From the NCBI GenBank assembly GCA_963383645.1, contig OY726560.1, positions 150,369,849 to 150,433,848 of the forward strand: a stretch of 64,000 nt of DNA. Reading direction: 5' to 3'. The number at the start of each line of letters is the position of its first letter. Positions within the stretch are counted from its first letter, which is position 1. This document shows positions 22,476 through 32,832 of this stretch, in pieces. The DNA comes from Muscardinus avellanarius (taxonomy: Eukaryota; Chordata; Mammalia; Rodentia; Gliridae). The position numbers and the translations under genes were made by a program. The notes below the pieces were generated by a model. That model saw only the letters and a program-made list of their open reading frames with translations. It did not search any database and was not told the DNA's origin.

Positions 22476-22664
22476 GACAAAAAAGAAGTGAGCAAGCAGG
22501 AAGGCTTCTGGGGGCGGCCCGGGAACTTGACCTGCAGCCCGGCTGCCCACGTCCATCTGCATGAGGACCAAAGGCTCAGCGGTGCGGCCCACGCACCTGA
22601 ACTTGAACTCCAGCTCCCCGCTGCCAGGCTATCACTGAGCCTGCTCATTAAGCAGGGAGGATGG
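22476..22664. other. unassigned sequence
   Basis: No feature recognised. Confidence 0.3.
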
Positions 22665-22770
22665 TGATAGAAGTCAACTCCCAGGACTGCAGCAAGGTCC
22701 ATGAGAGGACATTTGCAGAGCACTCATCTCAGAGCCTAGCATGCAGTAGACACTCAATAAACGCTGGTTA
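22665..22770 (+). repeat. MIR 3' end
   Basis: catttgcagagcactcatct, cagagcctagcatgcagtag and acactcaataaacgctggtt are the MIR 3' terminus. Confidence 0.7.
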
Positions 22771-22879
22771 CAGCACACGAGGACATCAGGGTCAGGTCTG
22801 CGAAGGTGGAGAAAGCCCCCTTCTGGCAGGTTACGGTGAGTGCCCGACCCAGAGCCACCTACCATGGGAGGGCTCCTGT

Positions 22880-23390
22880 TCTTGGTTGAATTGTGCCCCT
22901 CCCCAAAAAAAAAGGATAGGTGGAAGTCTTCCCCCCATGACCTCAAGATGAGATCTTGTTTGGACATAGGGATGCTGTAAACGTGATTGGTTAGGATAAG
23001 GTCATACTGGAGGAACTTAGACCCTCAATTCAATATGACTGATGTCATTATCAGAAAAGACACAGAGACAAATACACACGGAAGATGGTCGTAAGAGAAC
23101 AAAGGCAGAAAGTGACACTGTCACGGCCCAGGAGCATTGAGGACTGCAAACTGCACCAGAAGCTGGGGGCAAGGATGCTCCTGCCCCTGACGGGCTCGAG
23201 GAGGCGCAGCTCGGCCGACATCTGTGTGCCAGGATTGGAAAATTACTCCGTTATTAATTTCCAAAATATAAAAAGCAAGTCAGAGCCTGGGTGCTACGCA
23301 GGCACTAGGGCAGCGAGAGGCAGCGACTGTTACACTGCAGAGACCCCCCCTCTCTCCCTGCCCTTTGTTCTAATGATTAACTTATAGTAA
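22880..23390 (+). repeat. old LTR-like repeat (13055 family)
   Basis: ttggttgaattgtgcccctc, gataaggtcatactgg, tcaatatgactgatgtcatt, gaaaagacacagagacaaat, gcaccagaagctgggggcaa. The end is diverged, and the family's terminal gccacccagttt is not visible. Confidence 0.6.
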
Positions 23391-23394
23391 GGAT

Positions 23395-23882
23395 GTAAAG
23401 GAAATTAGGACCTTTAGCCTTAAAAGCCCTTGAGAGAATTGAAGCCTTTAGCCCTAAAAATGCGTAGAGGCAATCAGTGCCTCAGTTTACCTCCTCTCTT
23501 TTGTGACCTGGCCTGGGTAGAGGAAAGATAAACCCTCTGTGCTGCTTCAAAGCACCCATAGTTGATGAGCAGCCGATTCGGCCTAATACAATAGCGGCAG
23601 AAACATGGTAGATTATTGACCCCTGCACTTATTAAGTGCGCTGTTTGGTGGCAAAGAGGCACCACCTGGATAAGAAATAAGTTATTAGCCCACTGCCTTG
23701 GTAATGCTGATAAGAGCATACCAATACAAAATCTATTTAAAGGCCAGGGATGGAGAGGGGGTCAGAGTTCCATTTTGGGGCTCTCCAGTGTGCGTGCCAG
23801 CATGCTGCTTTTTCTTCTCTTCTCTTTCTATTTCCTACTAATTTTGTAATAAAGACTTGTTAAAGCTGCACCAATTATTAGG
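23395..23882 (+). mobile_element. candidate solo LTR
   Basis: A TATA-type box (TATTTAAAGG, 23734-23743) lies about 105 bases before AATAAA (23848-23853), with gggctctccagtgtgcgtgc between them. This is the spacing of an LTR U3-R boundary and poly(A) signal. Upstream sequence has no other repeat assignment. No internal retroviral coding sequence is present. Confidence 0.4.
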
Positions 23883-23943
23883 GTTTTTTTTTTTTTGGGG
23901 GGGGGTACTGGGGATGAAACCCAAGGGCCTTCTACCAAGTATT
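23883..23943 (-). mobile_element. dID SINE fragment
   Basis: T-run, G-run, then ggtactggggatgaaaccca and ggccttctacc; only the dID end survives. Confidence 0.75.
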
Positions 23944-24144
23944 AATTTTAATGTCCTTATTCAACAAATCCTAGTTGAACAGAGGAAGAAGAGCCCACAG
24001 CACCATTACAACTGTAACAATCTGAATCTGGGACTTCTGGTACCCAGAACTGAGACGATGCATGTCCGTGGTTTGGAGCCATCCATTTTGAAGCAGCTCT
24101 GGGACACTAATATGGATGCTGAGCTTCAAAGAGCAGATTCAAGC

Positions 24145-24348
24145 AGTGCGAGGTGGTGCACACTGGTAACCCCAGAACTTGGGAGGCTGAGACAGGAGGG
24201 TTGCAAGTTTGCAGCCAGCCTCAGCTACTTAGTGAGGCCCTCTGCAACTCAGTGAGGCCTGTTTTCAAATAAAGAATAAAAAATAGGGCTGGGGGAGCAA
24301 AGCCCTAGGTTCAATCCCCAGTACCACAAAAAAAAAAAAAAAAAAAGT
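24145..24348 (+). mobile_element. B1-dID SINE
   Basis: cgaggtggtgcacactggta start, full linker, and a dID with a deletion in its centre (ggctgggggagcaaagccct). Tail (A)18. TSD agattcaa at 24135-24142 and 24349-24356. Confidence 0.9.
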
Positions 24349-24569
24349 AGATTCAACCACAATGACTGAACTGTGTAGCAGTTCTTCTGGGGAGTCCCTC
24401 AAAGTGTGGCTGGAGCCACAGAAATGTGCATAGGTAGTGCATAAAAATATTATGTGAAGAGGGGCTCCATGTTCAAGCAATCAGGGAAGACACTGGGTTA
24501 GATGGAGTTACCCATGTGGGGAGCAGGCTTGTCCCATTCTGAATCTCCCCATTTTATAAAGAGGTAGTT

Positions 24570-25165
24570 TGCCATGGGTGACTCCATCTTGAGTACTAGT
24601 GCCAGGGAAGAAAGACTGCATGCTCTGCTTGTACAAGTCAGCGGCCACCCTCTGCGCTGCACAGCCGCCAGGCACCAGCTGATAAATCAACCCTGCTACC
24701 AAAGAAGCCCACCTGTGAACTTGGCGAACTCAATCAGAAGCACAGAGATGCATGGGCATTCAAATCCACAGCAGAAAAACCAGGCCCATGAGCTTATCAG
24801 TCTCAACAGATGGAACCCCTCACCGGAAACCCATAAAAGAACAGCACCCCAAGGCTGGCTGTGGCAGCACCCACCGACCTGTCAAACAGTGCCCGGTGTG
24901 TGCGTCACCAGGTCAACAGGCAACAGCCTGTGACGCGCGTTCAGCTTCAGCTCAGATCCATCTCTCTGCTTGACGTGGCCCCTTCCAAACTCCCTGCCAT
25001 CCAGACCTGGCCGAGAACAGGCTCTGCGCCCCGACAAGCCGACAAGCCGTTCAGGGGCTTGTGAGCTTATCTGACCACCTCAAGAGGCTCGTTTGCACTT
25101 GAATCTACTCTGACTTTGTTCCCAATGCAGTCTCCTGAGCTCCCGTGTGGGCTTAACCTTTGCAT
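24570..25165 (+). mobile_element. candidate solo LTR, weak
   Basis: ccatgggtgactccatcttg at the left, an A-rich TATA-like cccataaaag at about 24831, then a CpG-containing region (cgacctgtcaaacagtgccc, gtgacgcgcgttcag). This resembles an ERV LTR promoter region, but no AATAAA was found at the right place. Confidence 0.3.
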
Positions 25166-25169
25166 AATC

Positions 25170-25245
25170 TGTATGTATACATATATAAGTGTATATGTAT
25201 ACACATACATGTATATATACACATATATGCATATATATATAAAAC
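25170..25245. repeat. (TATG/TACA)n-type simple repeat
   Basis: Alternating purine-pyrimidine run of tatacata/tgtatata units. Confidence 0.85.
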
Positions 25246-25311
25246 TGTAAAGTATGATATGTGTGACTTGAGTGCTATAGATACTAGTAATTAAGATTAG
25301 AATAAAAGAAG

Positions 25312-25487
25312 CCAGGCACAGTGGCACACACCTGTAATCCCGGTACTTGAGAGGCTGAGAAAGGAGGATGAAAGTTTCAAGGCCAGCCTCAGCAACTTAG
25401 CAAGTCTCTCAGCAATTTAGTGAGACCCTGTTTCAGAAAAAGAAAAAAGAACACCCTTGGGTTTAAAAAAAAAATTGGAATAAAAAA
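25312..25487 (+). mobile_element. B1-dID SINE with most of dID deleted
   Basis: Good B1 half (gccaggcacagtggcacaca) and linker. The dID part is reduced to cacccttgggttt before the A tail. Confidence 0.85.
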
Positions 25488-25988
25488 AACCTATGATTGC
25501 CCGGCTTATGAACACCAAGTGACCCATGAGTACTTGGTGAATTGCAACTGATGAAAATGGTGTAGCCATGAGTTTATCAGGATTCAATAAATTGACATTG
25601 CAGAAATGGGCAGCCATGTCCAGTCTCCGTTAGTGACACAGCTCACTCACAGTGCACGCGCTTCCTGACTGCAGGACTCGCCTGCCCTTAATGCACTGAC
25701 GGGAGTGCCCGGGAGGGGTACAGGAATGGCCAGCCATGCCAGGTCACCAAAGAACTCTTCTCAGAGCCTCCAGTGGGAAAGTCCTGCAAGAAAGTACAGG
25801 GCAAAGGAGTCCACAGCCCTGGGAAGACACCTTGGGCTTCCTGGGAGGCCCACCTGCTGCAGGAGTGTTACTTCCACTTGGCATCTGAATTCCATTTCCT
25901 CTGTCTCCATCCCTCTTCTGACCCCCCAAAGGCAGGCACAGGCACAAGTGTGCAGGTAGGCGCGTGCACACACACACTGTCATCTGGC
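25488..25988. other. unassigned sequence
   Basis: No recognisable gene or repeat apart from a short CA run at 25967-25978. Confidence 0.35.
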
Positions 25989-26207
25989 TTTTTTTGTGTG
26001 AGTGGTACTGGGGGTGGAACCCAGGGCCTTTTCTACTTCCGGGCTACACTCCCAGTCCTTTTTTTTTTTATAGTTTATTTGGAAACAGGGTCTCACTAAG
26101 TCGCTGAGAGCCTCACTAAGTAACTGAGGCTGGCTTTGAACCTGCGCGATCCTCCTGTCTCGGCCTCACAAGCGCTGGGATTACAAGCGTGCGCCACCAC
26201 GCCCGGC
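25989..26207 (-). mobile_element. B1-dID SINE
   Basis: Full length on -, high similarity to the subfamily with two linker blocks. TSD ctgtcatctggc at 25977-25988 and 26208-26219. Confidence 0.93.
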
Positions 26208-26219
26208 CTGTCATCTGGC

Positions 26220-26419
26220 ATTTTGACCTTACTGAGTGTCTTTGGTATGGCGAGGGAAAGACCTGGCTCCTTATAAAAGAAGTCAGATTTCAAAACGCAG
26301 AGTCATTCCGGAGAAAAGAAGTACAAAGAGAAGTACCCAGGGAGAAGTAGGTCAGGCCTGCAGCCACGCCCCTCCCCAGGATCCAGAGCCCTTTGCAGAA
26401 TAACGCCCCAGCCAGGGCT
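26220..26419. other. unassigned sequence
   Basis: No feature recognised. Confidence 0.3.
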
Positions 26420-26570
26420 GTTCCAGTGCTATCTGAGTCTCTCCCTCGAGCCTCACAACAACGCTACAAGCATGAAGTACGTGTCTCCTTCGCCTCCAGG
26501 TGAGAAACTGAGGCACAGGGAGGAGCGAGGGTTAGAACCCAGAGACCAGGCAGCACTGCGAACCAGAGAC
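26420..26570 (+). repeat. MIR relic
   Basis: tcacaacaacgctacaagca, aggtgagaaactgaggcaca, ggttagaacccagagaccag. Confidence 0.65.
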
Positions 26571-26599
26571 AAAGGGGCGAGAATCCCAGACGTACAGCA

Positions 26600-26830
26600 A
26601 GAAACACAAGCTAACCAATCGCTCGTGAATTCATCAAACAAGGGGGCCGTCCCTGCCCTTGACGTGCTCCTGTTGGTGGAGACCAACAAGCACAGCCCCG
26701 GTTACAACAGCGTGCTCAGTGATCTGCTGCGGGAGGCCCAGGAGGCATTAGGAGGACCAGGAGAGGCACCCAGCCCGGGCTCGGGGTTGGGGGAGTCAGG
26801 GAGAGCTTCCCGGAGGCAGCGCTCACTCAG
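26600..26830 (+). repeat. possible L2-class relic
   Basis: gtccctgcccttgacgtgct followed by gagaccaacaagcac and aggaggcattaggagg resembles the L2 3' region. An open frame of 168 codons (26472-26978) crosses both this and the MIR, which argues against a gene. Confidence 0.35.
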
Positions 26831-27138
26831 CTACATCCAGGGACGACGTGTTAGCCAGCTGTACGGGCATTCCAGTCCACATCTGGCAGATGTCAGCCAA
26901 GGGCCCTGCAGTTGGGTAAGATGCAAAGCTGAGCTCAGCCGGCAGCCAGGGCCCATCCAAGTGCCAAGGCAGGATTAGCCTTCCATGAAGGGAAGCAGAA
27001 GGGAAGCAGAAGCCCGGCCATCAGCCCTGCATAGGAGGGCCCAGTACTTGGGAGGCTGAGACTAGGGGATTGCAGGTTCAAGGACAGCCTCAGGAACTTA
27101 GCAAGACCCTATTTCCAAATTTAAAATTCCAAATAAAA

Positions 27139-27539
27139 GCTGGGCATGGGCCGGGCGTGGTGGCGCACACTTGTAATCCCCACGCTGGGGAGGTGGAGAC
27201 AGGAGGATTGCGCTGGTTTGAAGCCAACCCTGTTGGCTTAAGAGACCCTGTTTCCAAAAATTAAAAAAGGGTATAAAATAGGTCAGGGAGTATAGCCCGA
27301 AGGTAAAAGGGACCCCAGTATCACCAAAAAAAAAAAAAAAAAAAAAAAAAAAGATGGGCATGGTGGCGCGTGCTTGTAATCCCAGCGTTCACGGACAGCC
27401 TCAGCTACTTAGTGAGGCCCTCTGCAACTCAGTGAGACCCGGTTTCAAAAAAAAGAATAAAAAGTAGGGTAGGGGGTGTAGCTCAGAGGTGGAATGCACC
27501 TGGGTTCCATCCCCAGACCCGCAAAAAAAAAAAAAAAAA
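27139..27539 (+). mobile_element. middle B1-dID SINE (B) of the nest
   Basis: Head gctgggcatg at 27139-27148, remainder from 27363. Belongs to the subfamily with gttcacggacagcctcagct and gcaactcagtgagacccggt. Poly(A) tail intact. Confidence 0.9.
27149..27354 (+). mobile_element. inner B1-dID SINE (C) of the nest
   Basis: Short-linker subfamily (tgttggcttaagagaccctg). The TSD tgggcatg lies at 27141-27148 and 27355-27362, so it entered within the first ten bases of SINE B. Long A tail; the dID end is shortened. Confidence 0.9.
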
Positions 27540-27682
27540 TCCAAATAAAATATAAAAGGAGAAGGATGTGTCATTTGGAAATAGAATGCCTCTGGGTTTA
27601 ATTCCCAGTACCAAAAAAAATGGCAGGAGGTACACATGAGATCCATCCTGCCATGATCTCCCGTTGGATACAACTGACCGGA

Positions 27683-27892
27683 GGAGCCGGTGTAGCAGCG
27701 CACACTTGTAACCCCAGTACTTGGGAGGCTGAGACAGGAGAACGCTGGTTCATGGCCAGCCTCAGCAACTTAGTGAGGCTCTCAGCAATTTGATGAGACC
27801 TTGTTTCAAAATAAAAAACTAAATAGGTCAAAGGGTATATAGCCCAGTGGTAGAAGGTCCCTGGGTTTCATCCCCTGTACCACACAAAAATA
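27683..27892 (+). mobile_element. B1-dID SINE
   Basis: ggtgtagcagcgcacacttg start, two linker blocks with cagcaacttagtgaggctct, dID gtcaaagggtatatagccca, and a short A-rich tail. Confidence 0.9.
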
Positions 27893-28793
27893 AACAAGTG
27901 ATGGGAGTGGTGATAAGGGTACCCTCTCCCAAGCCTTGGGGACTTGGAAGGGACACAGTTGATCCAGCCCATAAGAAACTTCCAGACAGATCTCTCCTGT
28001 ATCATTTCCAAGAGGTCTCCCATGAAGAGTCACGGAAAACTTCCCGGGAACTGCTCAGGTGGGCATTTGACCACCCTTAGCAGGCACATCCTTGAAAACA
28101 GGATCCCAGAGCTGCTGACGGGGGCGAGAGCCGCGTGTGCTGCAGCAGCTCGGTTAGTAAGTGACGGCGGCAGCCCTGCACCCTTGATCTCCGCCTGCTC
28201 CGGGCAACCAAGTCCAGCACTCAGCGCTCCCAGCTCTCAGGTGAGCGGGCGCTGCGGGGAGTCTTTATTATTAGGATTTATAAAACACTTCAATGCTTCC
28301 GCTTCTGAGCACCCGTGCATTCATACGACCTTGATTATATAAATCAGACAGAAGAAATTCTGCCTATGGCCAAAGTCATATTATTTATTTAAAAAAAGGA
28401 AAATGGCTCACCGACTCATGAATGCCCTCAACCCCATCCGGCAGCTTCAGGCTTCGGAATTGAGCCTCACCTGTCAGACGAGACGGGGGAGGTCACTGAC
28501 AGGTGAAAGGTGGGGGCACCCCCAAGCATGCCCTGCTCTGTACCCCCCAAGCTCGGCTGCTCCTGCCTTCAGACATTTGTCCAATCTGAACCAGAGCATT
28601 CCCTGGTGGCCTGCCTTACCCCCTGCCTGCCGCCCTTTGACCTGGAGGAACCCTAAGGCCAGACCCCCTCCCCTCCCCTCTGTACTCACCTGGCCTAGCA
28701 CAGCCTGACTGCAGACTCACCCCCTGCCTGGTCTCTAACCCATCTGCAAAACTGGCTGCTGTAAAGTACAGGAGCGCTCATCAGCCCAAAGCA
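27893..28793. other. unassigned sequence
   Basis: No gene recognised. Sequence at 28255-28395 is AT-rich and unique-looking; 28400-28740 is C-rich. Confidence 0.35.
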
Positions 28794-28943
28794 GGCCTCA
28801 GCTACTTAGCGAGGCCCTTCACAACTCAGTGAGACCCTGTTACAAAATAAAGAATAAAAAACAGGACTGAGGGCATAGCTCGGAGGTGGAATGCCCCTGG
28901 GATCCATCCCTACTACTACTACTACAAAAAAAAAAAAAAAAGC
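28794..28943 (+). mobile_element. 5'-truncated B1-dID SINE
   Basis: Begins inside the linker (gcctcagctacttagcgagg), has a complete dID, and ends in (CTA)n plus A tail. Confidence 0.88.
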
Positions 28944-28998
28944 CTCAACCTCCTAATGTGCTATATTTGGAGATAGGGTCTTTTAGAAGATAATGTAG

Positions 28999-29398
28999 AG
29001 CCAGGTGCGGTGGCGCAAGCTTGTAATCCCTGCGCTTGGGAGGCTGAGACAGGAGGATCGCACAGGTTCGAAGCCAGCCTCAGATACTCAGTGAGGCTCT
29101 CAGCAACTTAGTGAGACCCTGCTTCCAAATAAAGTATAAAATAGGTCTGGGAGTATAGCCTAGAGGTAGAAAAGCCCTGGGCTCCACCCCAAGTAACACA
29201 CAAAAATTAAAAGAATAAAAATAGAGCTGGGGGGCGTAGCTCAGAGGTAGAATGCCCCTGTGGTTCCATCCCCAGTACCTCAAAAAAAATAAAAATAAAA
29301 ACTAAAATAAGGCTGGTGGTATAGCTTAGATGTAGAATGCCCCTGGGTTTAATCCAGTACTACAAAATAATAATAATAATAATAACAACAACAACAAC
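28999..29398 (+). mobile_element. B1-dID-dID-dID composite SINE
   Basis: A full B1-dID (28999-29205) is followed by two more dID units at 29220-29285 (gagctggggggcgtagctca) and 29308-29360 (ggctggtggtatagcttaga), each with its own A-rich spacer, then (AAT)n and (AAC)n. Confidence 0.85.
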
Positions 29399-29407
29399 AA
29401 ATCATAA

Positions 29408-29502
29408 AGCCAGGCGCAACAGCACACACCTGGAGTTCCACCTGCTCAAGAGGCTGGGGCAGAAGGATCGCTTGAGCGTAGGAGCTTGAGACCAGCCCCT
29501 AA
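29408..29502 (+). repeat. 7SL-derived monomer unlike local B1
   Basis: gaggctggggcagaaggatc, gcttgagcgtaggagcttga, gaccagcccc keeps the 'cttgag..aggag.ttgagaccagcc' block of 7SL/Alu-type monomers, which local B1-dIDs replace with gttcgaagccagcc. It may be an older B1/proto-B1 or a 7SL pseudogene fragment. Confidence 0.5.
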
Positions 29503-29738
29503 GTAGTGTGTTTTTTTGGTTTTTGGGTTTTTTTGTGTGTGGTACTGGGGGTGGAACCCAGGGGCTTTCTACCTCTGGGCTATACTCCCAGACCTATTTT
29601 ACACTTTATTTGGAAACAGGGTCTCACTAAGTTGCTGAGAGCCTCACTCAGTAGTTCAGACTGGCTTCAAACCTGTGTAATCCTCCTGTCTCAGCCTCCC
29701 AAGCGTGGGGATTACAAGCGTGCGCCACCACGCCTGGC
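29503..29738 (-). mobile_element. B1-dID SINE
   Basis: Full-length complement with ctttctacctctgggctata and cgccaccacgcctggc. A likely TSD tagtgtg is present at both ends. Confidence 0.92.
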
Positions 29739-29764
29739 TTAGTGTGCGTTTCTGAAGTTAAATA

Positions 29765-29925
29765 CCTATGTGAAATTACCAGTGCCAGTCTAAATATCAT
29801 GAATGGAGACGAGACGGGGAGGGTGTGGGGAAGGAGAAGGTGGAGGCTCCCCAAGAACTGTGTGCATGTGTGTCCCTATCACTCTGGACTAGGTAATGTG
29901 AGATTATAATGCACCAATAGAAGTA
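29765..29925 (+). mobile_element. L1 3' end, diverged
   Basis: G-rich gagacggggagggtgtgggg, then gtgtgcatgtgtgtccctat and attataatgcaccaatagaa, the same terminal order as the L1 ends at 4600-4680 and 50230-50320. An AT/GT run follows at 29940-29990. Confidence 0.65.
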
Positions 29926-30106
29926 TTTTAAACTAAATAGCATGTATATATTGTGTGTGCATACAAATGTGTGCATATATATGTATATATTTGTGATCAC
30001 CACTCCCCACCTCCCACCCCTCAAAAGGATGAGCCCTTCGCCAGCTCAGATCATGGGCGTTTGTGAAGCCAAAACAGAGAAATAGACTGAGAGAGACAGA
30101 AAAGTA

Positions 30107-30293
30107 AGCTGGGCCTGGTGGTGCGCACCTGTAATCCAGCACTTGGGAGTCCGAGACAGGAGGATGGCAGGTTCATGGCCAGCCTCAGCAGCTCAGTGAG
30201 GCTCTCAGCAACCTAGCAAGACCCTGTTTCAAAACAAAAAAATAAATAGGCCTGGAAGTGTAGCTCAGTAGAATGCCCCTGGGTTCAGTCCTC

Positions 30294-30340
<47 letters not shown>
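30107..30340 (+). mobile_element. B1-dID SINE with (CA)n tail
   Basis: gctgggcctggtggtgcgca start. dID ggcctggaagtgtagctcag lacks a few bases before tagaatgcc. The tail became (CA)21 at 30297-30338. Confidence 0.9.
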
Positions 30341-30341
<1 letters not shown>

Positions 30342-30750
30342 GACACAAAAGTAGGAAGGGAATCTGCCTGGGATGTAATCAGGAAAGGGGAGGCTTTGAG
30401 AGTTTGGGGAGTTTCTGGAGAGGCGGCGTGAAGGGCGTTGACCGCAGAAACGCAGAGGGGAAGGTTTCTGCAGCAGGTCACATACCGCTCTGAGCAAACT
30501 CCTTCCTGCTTTTGTGAATCCTCAAGGCACAGAGTCCACATCTGAACATTTTGAACATTTCTTAATTACCCCTGAGATACCTCACTGCATTTCTTTAAAA
30601 GTGACTCTCACAGATGCTGCGTCCCAAGGGGCCCAGGAATAACCAGGTCACTCTGATGAGATTCTTCAAGCTCGGGGCCAAACAGAGGAAGGGGCTGAGG
30701 GCTCTTTCTCTGGGCTGTTATCAGCCATGGTGATGATGATGATGATGTCA
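30341..30750. other. unassigned sequence
   Basis: No repeat or exon recognised; a short (ATG)n run lies at 30728-30749. Confidence 0.35.
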
Positions 30751-30751
30751 T

Positions 30752-30868
30752 CTCGGGCATGGTGGCACACACCTCTAATCTTAGCAACTCGGGAGGCGGA
30801 GGCAGGAGGATCCCAGGTTTGAAGTCAACCTGGGTAACTTAGTGAGACCCTGCCTCAAAATAAAAATA
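30752..30868 (+). mobile_element. B1-only SINE
   Basis: B1 half with gaggcggaggcaggaggatc and caacctgggtaacttagtga. No dID attached; it ends in an A-rich run and the next SINE follows. Confidence 0.8.
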
Positions 30869-30869
30869 A

Positions 30870-31013
30870 AATAGCCAAGCATGGTGGCACATGCTTGTAA
30901 TCCCAGTACTTGGGAGGCTGAAGCAGGAGGATCACAGATCCACAGCCCACCTCAGCTACTTAGTGAGTCCCTCCACAAGATAATAAGACCCTGTTTCAAA
31001 AATAAAGAATAAT
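30870..31013 (+). mobile_element. B1-dID SINE lacking dID
   Basis: agccaagcatggtggcacat start, linker with tccacaagataataagaccc, ends at caaaaataaagaata where the next element inserts. Confidence 0.85.
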
Positions 31014-31015
31014 AA

Positions 31016-31220
31016 AGCCGGGCGTGGTGGCGCACACTTGTAATCCCAGCACTAGGGAGGCTGAGACCTGGAGAATCACGGTTTGCGGACAGCCTCAGCT
31101 ACGTAGTGAGGCCCTCTGCAACTCAGTGAGACCCGGTTTCAAAATAAAGAATAAAAAATAGGGCAGGGGGTGTGGCCCAGAGGTCAAATGCCCCTGGGTT
31201 CCATCCCCAGTCCTGCAAAA

Positions 31221-31255
<35 letters not shown>

Positions 31256-31405
31256 AATAAAGAATAAAAAATAGGGCTGGGGGTGTAGCTTGGAGGTAGA
31301 ATGCCCCTAGATTCAATCCCCAGTACCACAAAAATAAACAAATAAATGAAAAGGACTAGGAATGTAGCTCAGTGGTAGAGCGCCCCTGAGTTGAATACCC
31401 AATAC
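31016..31405 (+). mobile_element. B1-dID SINE with extra dID units
   Basis: Full B1-dID (31016-31218) with an (AAAT)n tail, then dID units at 31270-31330 and 31353-31405. The last keeps agctcagtggtagagcgccc, closer to an ID element than the first two. Confidence 0.85.
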
Positions 31406-31505
31406 ATAATCTACTCACACTAGATTAATTATACTAGAGGGGAACCTCGTGTAAATCTTAAAGCCCTGGCACCTTATATTCTTCCCACATTAAAACTCTA
31501 CCCTT

Positions 31506-31730
31506 GAGCCGGGTGTGGTGGCACATGCTTGTAATCCCAGCATTCGGGAGGCTGAGACTGGAAGATCACGGCTCACGGACAGCCTCAGCTACTTAGTGAG
31601 GCCCTCTGCAACTCAGTGAGACCTGGTTTCAAAATAAAGAGTAAAAAAAATTGGGCAGGGGGTATAGCTCGGAAGTCAAATGCTTCTGGGTTCCATCCCC
31701 AAACCTGCAAAAAATTAAAAAAAAAAAACC
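31506..31730 (+). mobile_element. B1-dID SINE
   Basis: gagccgggtgtggtggcaca; subfamily with ggctcacggacagcctcagc and acctggtttcaaaataaaga. TSD ctaccctt at 31498-31505 and 31731-31738. Confidence 0.92.
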
Positions 31731-31738
31731 CTACCCTT

Positions 31739-32539
31739 CCTGTGTCTGGCATTTTTCATGAACTTTTGCATTCTGGAGTTAAGATACCCAATGAGAAAGG
31801 AGCGCCCTAGCCAAGCCATAGCACCTAGGAATGAACCCGCCCCTTAGGTTCCGGGGAAGGGGGTGTGAGCCACAATGGAAGGTTCTGGAATACTGACCCA
31901 TGCATCCCAGCGCTCACCTGTCAGGAGTCCAGGTGCAGCCTCAAGCCACGTGATTCCAGCCAGAAGACAAAGGTGGCTTAGTGATCACCACTTTGCCGTT
32001 TCTCCAAGTAACATTGAGCCCTAGGCCAGCTGGCGACCGTTCAGGGACATGCTGTTGACACCCTCAACTGCCTTGAGAACTCAGGAGAAAGAGCAGAACC
32101 CCAGGACCACAGCTGGGGGCTCTGGAAGCACCAGGCACCTGGGACTTTGCGTGTGCCTGCCCCAAAGTCTGTGAAGAAGCCCCATTACTTTGGGACCACA
32201 GCATTTATGTAAGTCTCTGATTCATTCAGTTTTGTTCTGGGGACTTTTATGACTTTCATTTTCCCTCCAAAAAAATAAAATAAAATCCTAGCAGTTCCTG
32301 GGGCAAACACATGGCCCCTCCCCTCTTCCTACCCAGGTTTTGGAGGACAAGGGCAGTCCTGTAGCCCAGAGGTCTCAGGTCACAGGGAGCCAGCCCGCCC
32401 TCAGCCCCACAGGCTCTGAGAAGCACCCTGGGTAAAGGGCCGGGCTTAGGTCCTGGCCTTCTGCATTCCTGCCCCCGCCCCCCAGTGTTCCTGGTCTGTG
32501 TACAGCAGCTTGCCACTGATCTCCTGTCTCCTCCCAACA
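31739..32539. other. unassigned sequence
   Basis: No gene recognised. A minus-strand open frame of 158 codons at 32256-32732 overlaps a MIR and has no domain. Confidence 0.35.
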
Positions 32540-32690
32540 GCCTCTGGGAGGGAGCCACTGTCCTTACCCCACTGTGCAGGAGGAGAAACTGAGGCCCAAG
32601 GAGTTCGCCTCCCTGCAGTTCACCAAAGGCCGCAGAGCTGGTCAGAGATGGAGCAGGAATCCGCCCCTCGCTCTGGCTGGTGCTGGGGGA
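32540..32690 (+). repeat. MIR relic
   Basis: caggaggagaaactgaggcc, aaaggccgcagagctggtca, gagatggagcaggaatccgc. Confidence 0.65.
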
Positions 32691-32832
32691 AGGGCAGACT
32701 CTTAACCTCTTCCTGAGGTCACAGGGGACCAAAGGAAAGCTGTCCCAGTGCCTCGGGACTGGCCCACATCACTGGGACGCTGCGTGGCGTGCCCCCTGGG
32801 CTTCCAGAAACACCTGCCACCTGCAATGCTGG

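Larger units (their letters stand above)
27030..27620 (+). mobile_element. outer B1-dID SINE (A) of a three-level nest
   Basis: B1 part at 27030-27138 and dID end at 27551-27620 (tctgggtttaattcccag). Interrupted by SINE B; the duplicated tccaaataaaa at 27128-27138 and 27540-27550 marks the insertion. Confidence 0.85.

Noticed and set aside
26472..26978. 168-codon open frame
   Set aside because: Crosses MIR and possible L2 sequence, so it is unlikely to be an exon.
32256..32732. 158-codon open frame on the minus strand
   Set aside because: Overlaps a MIR in antisense and shows no domain.
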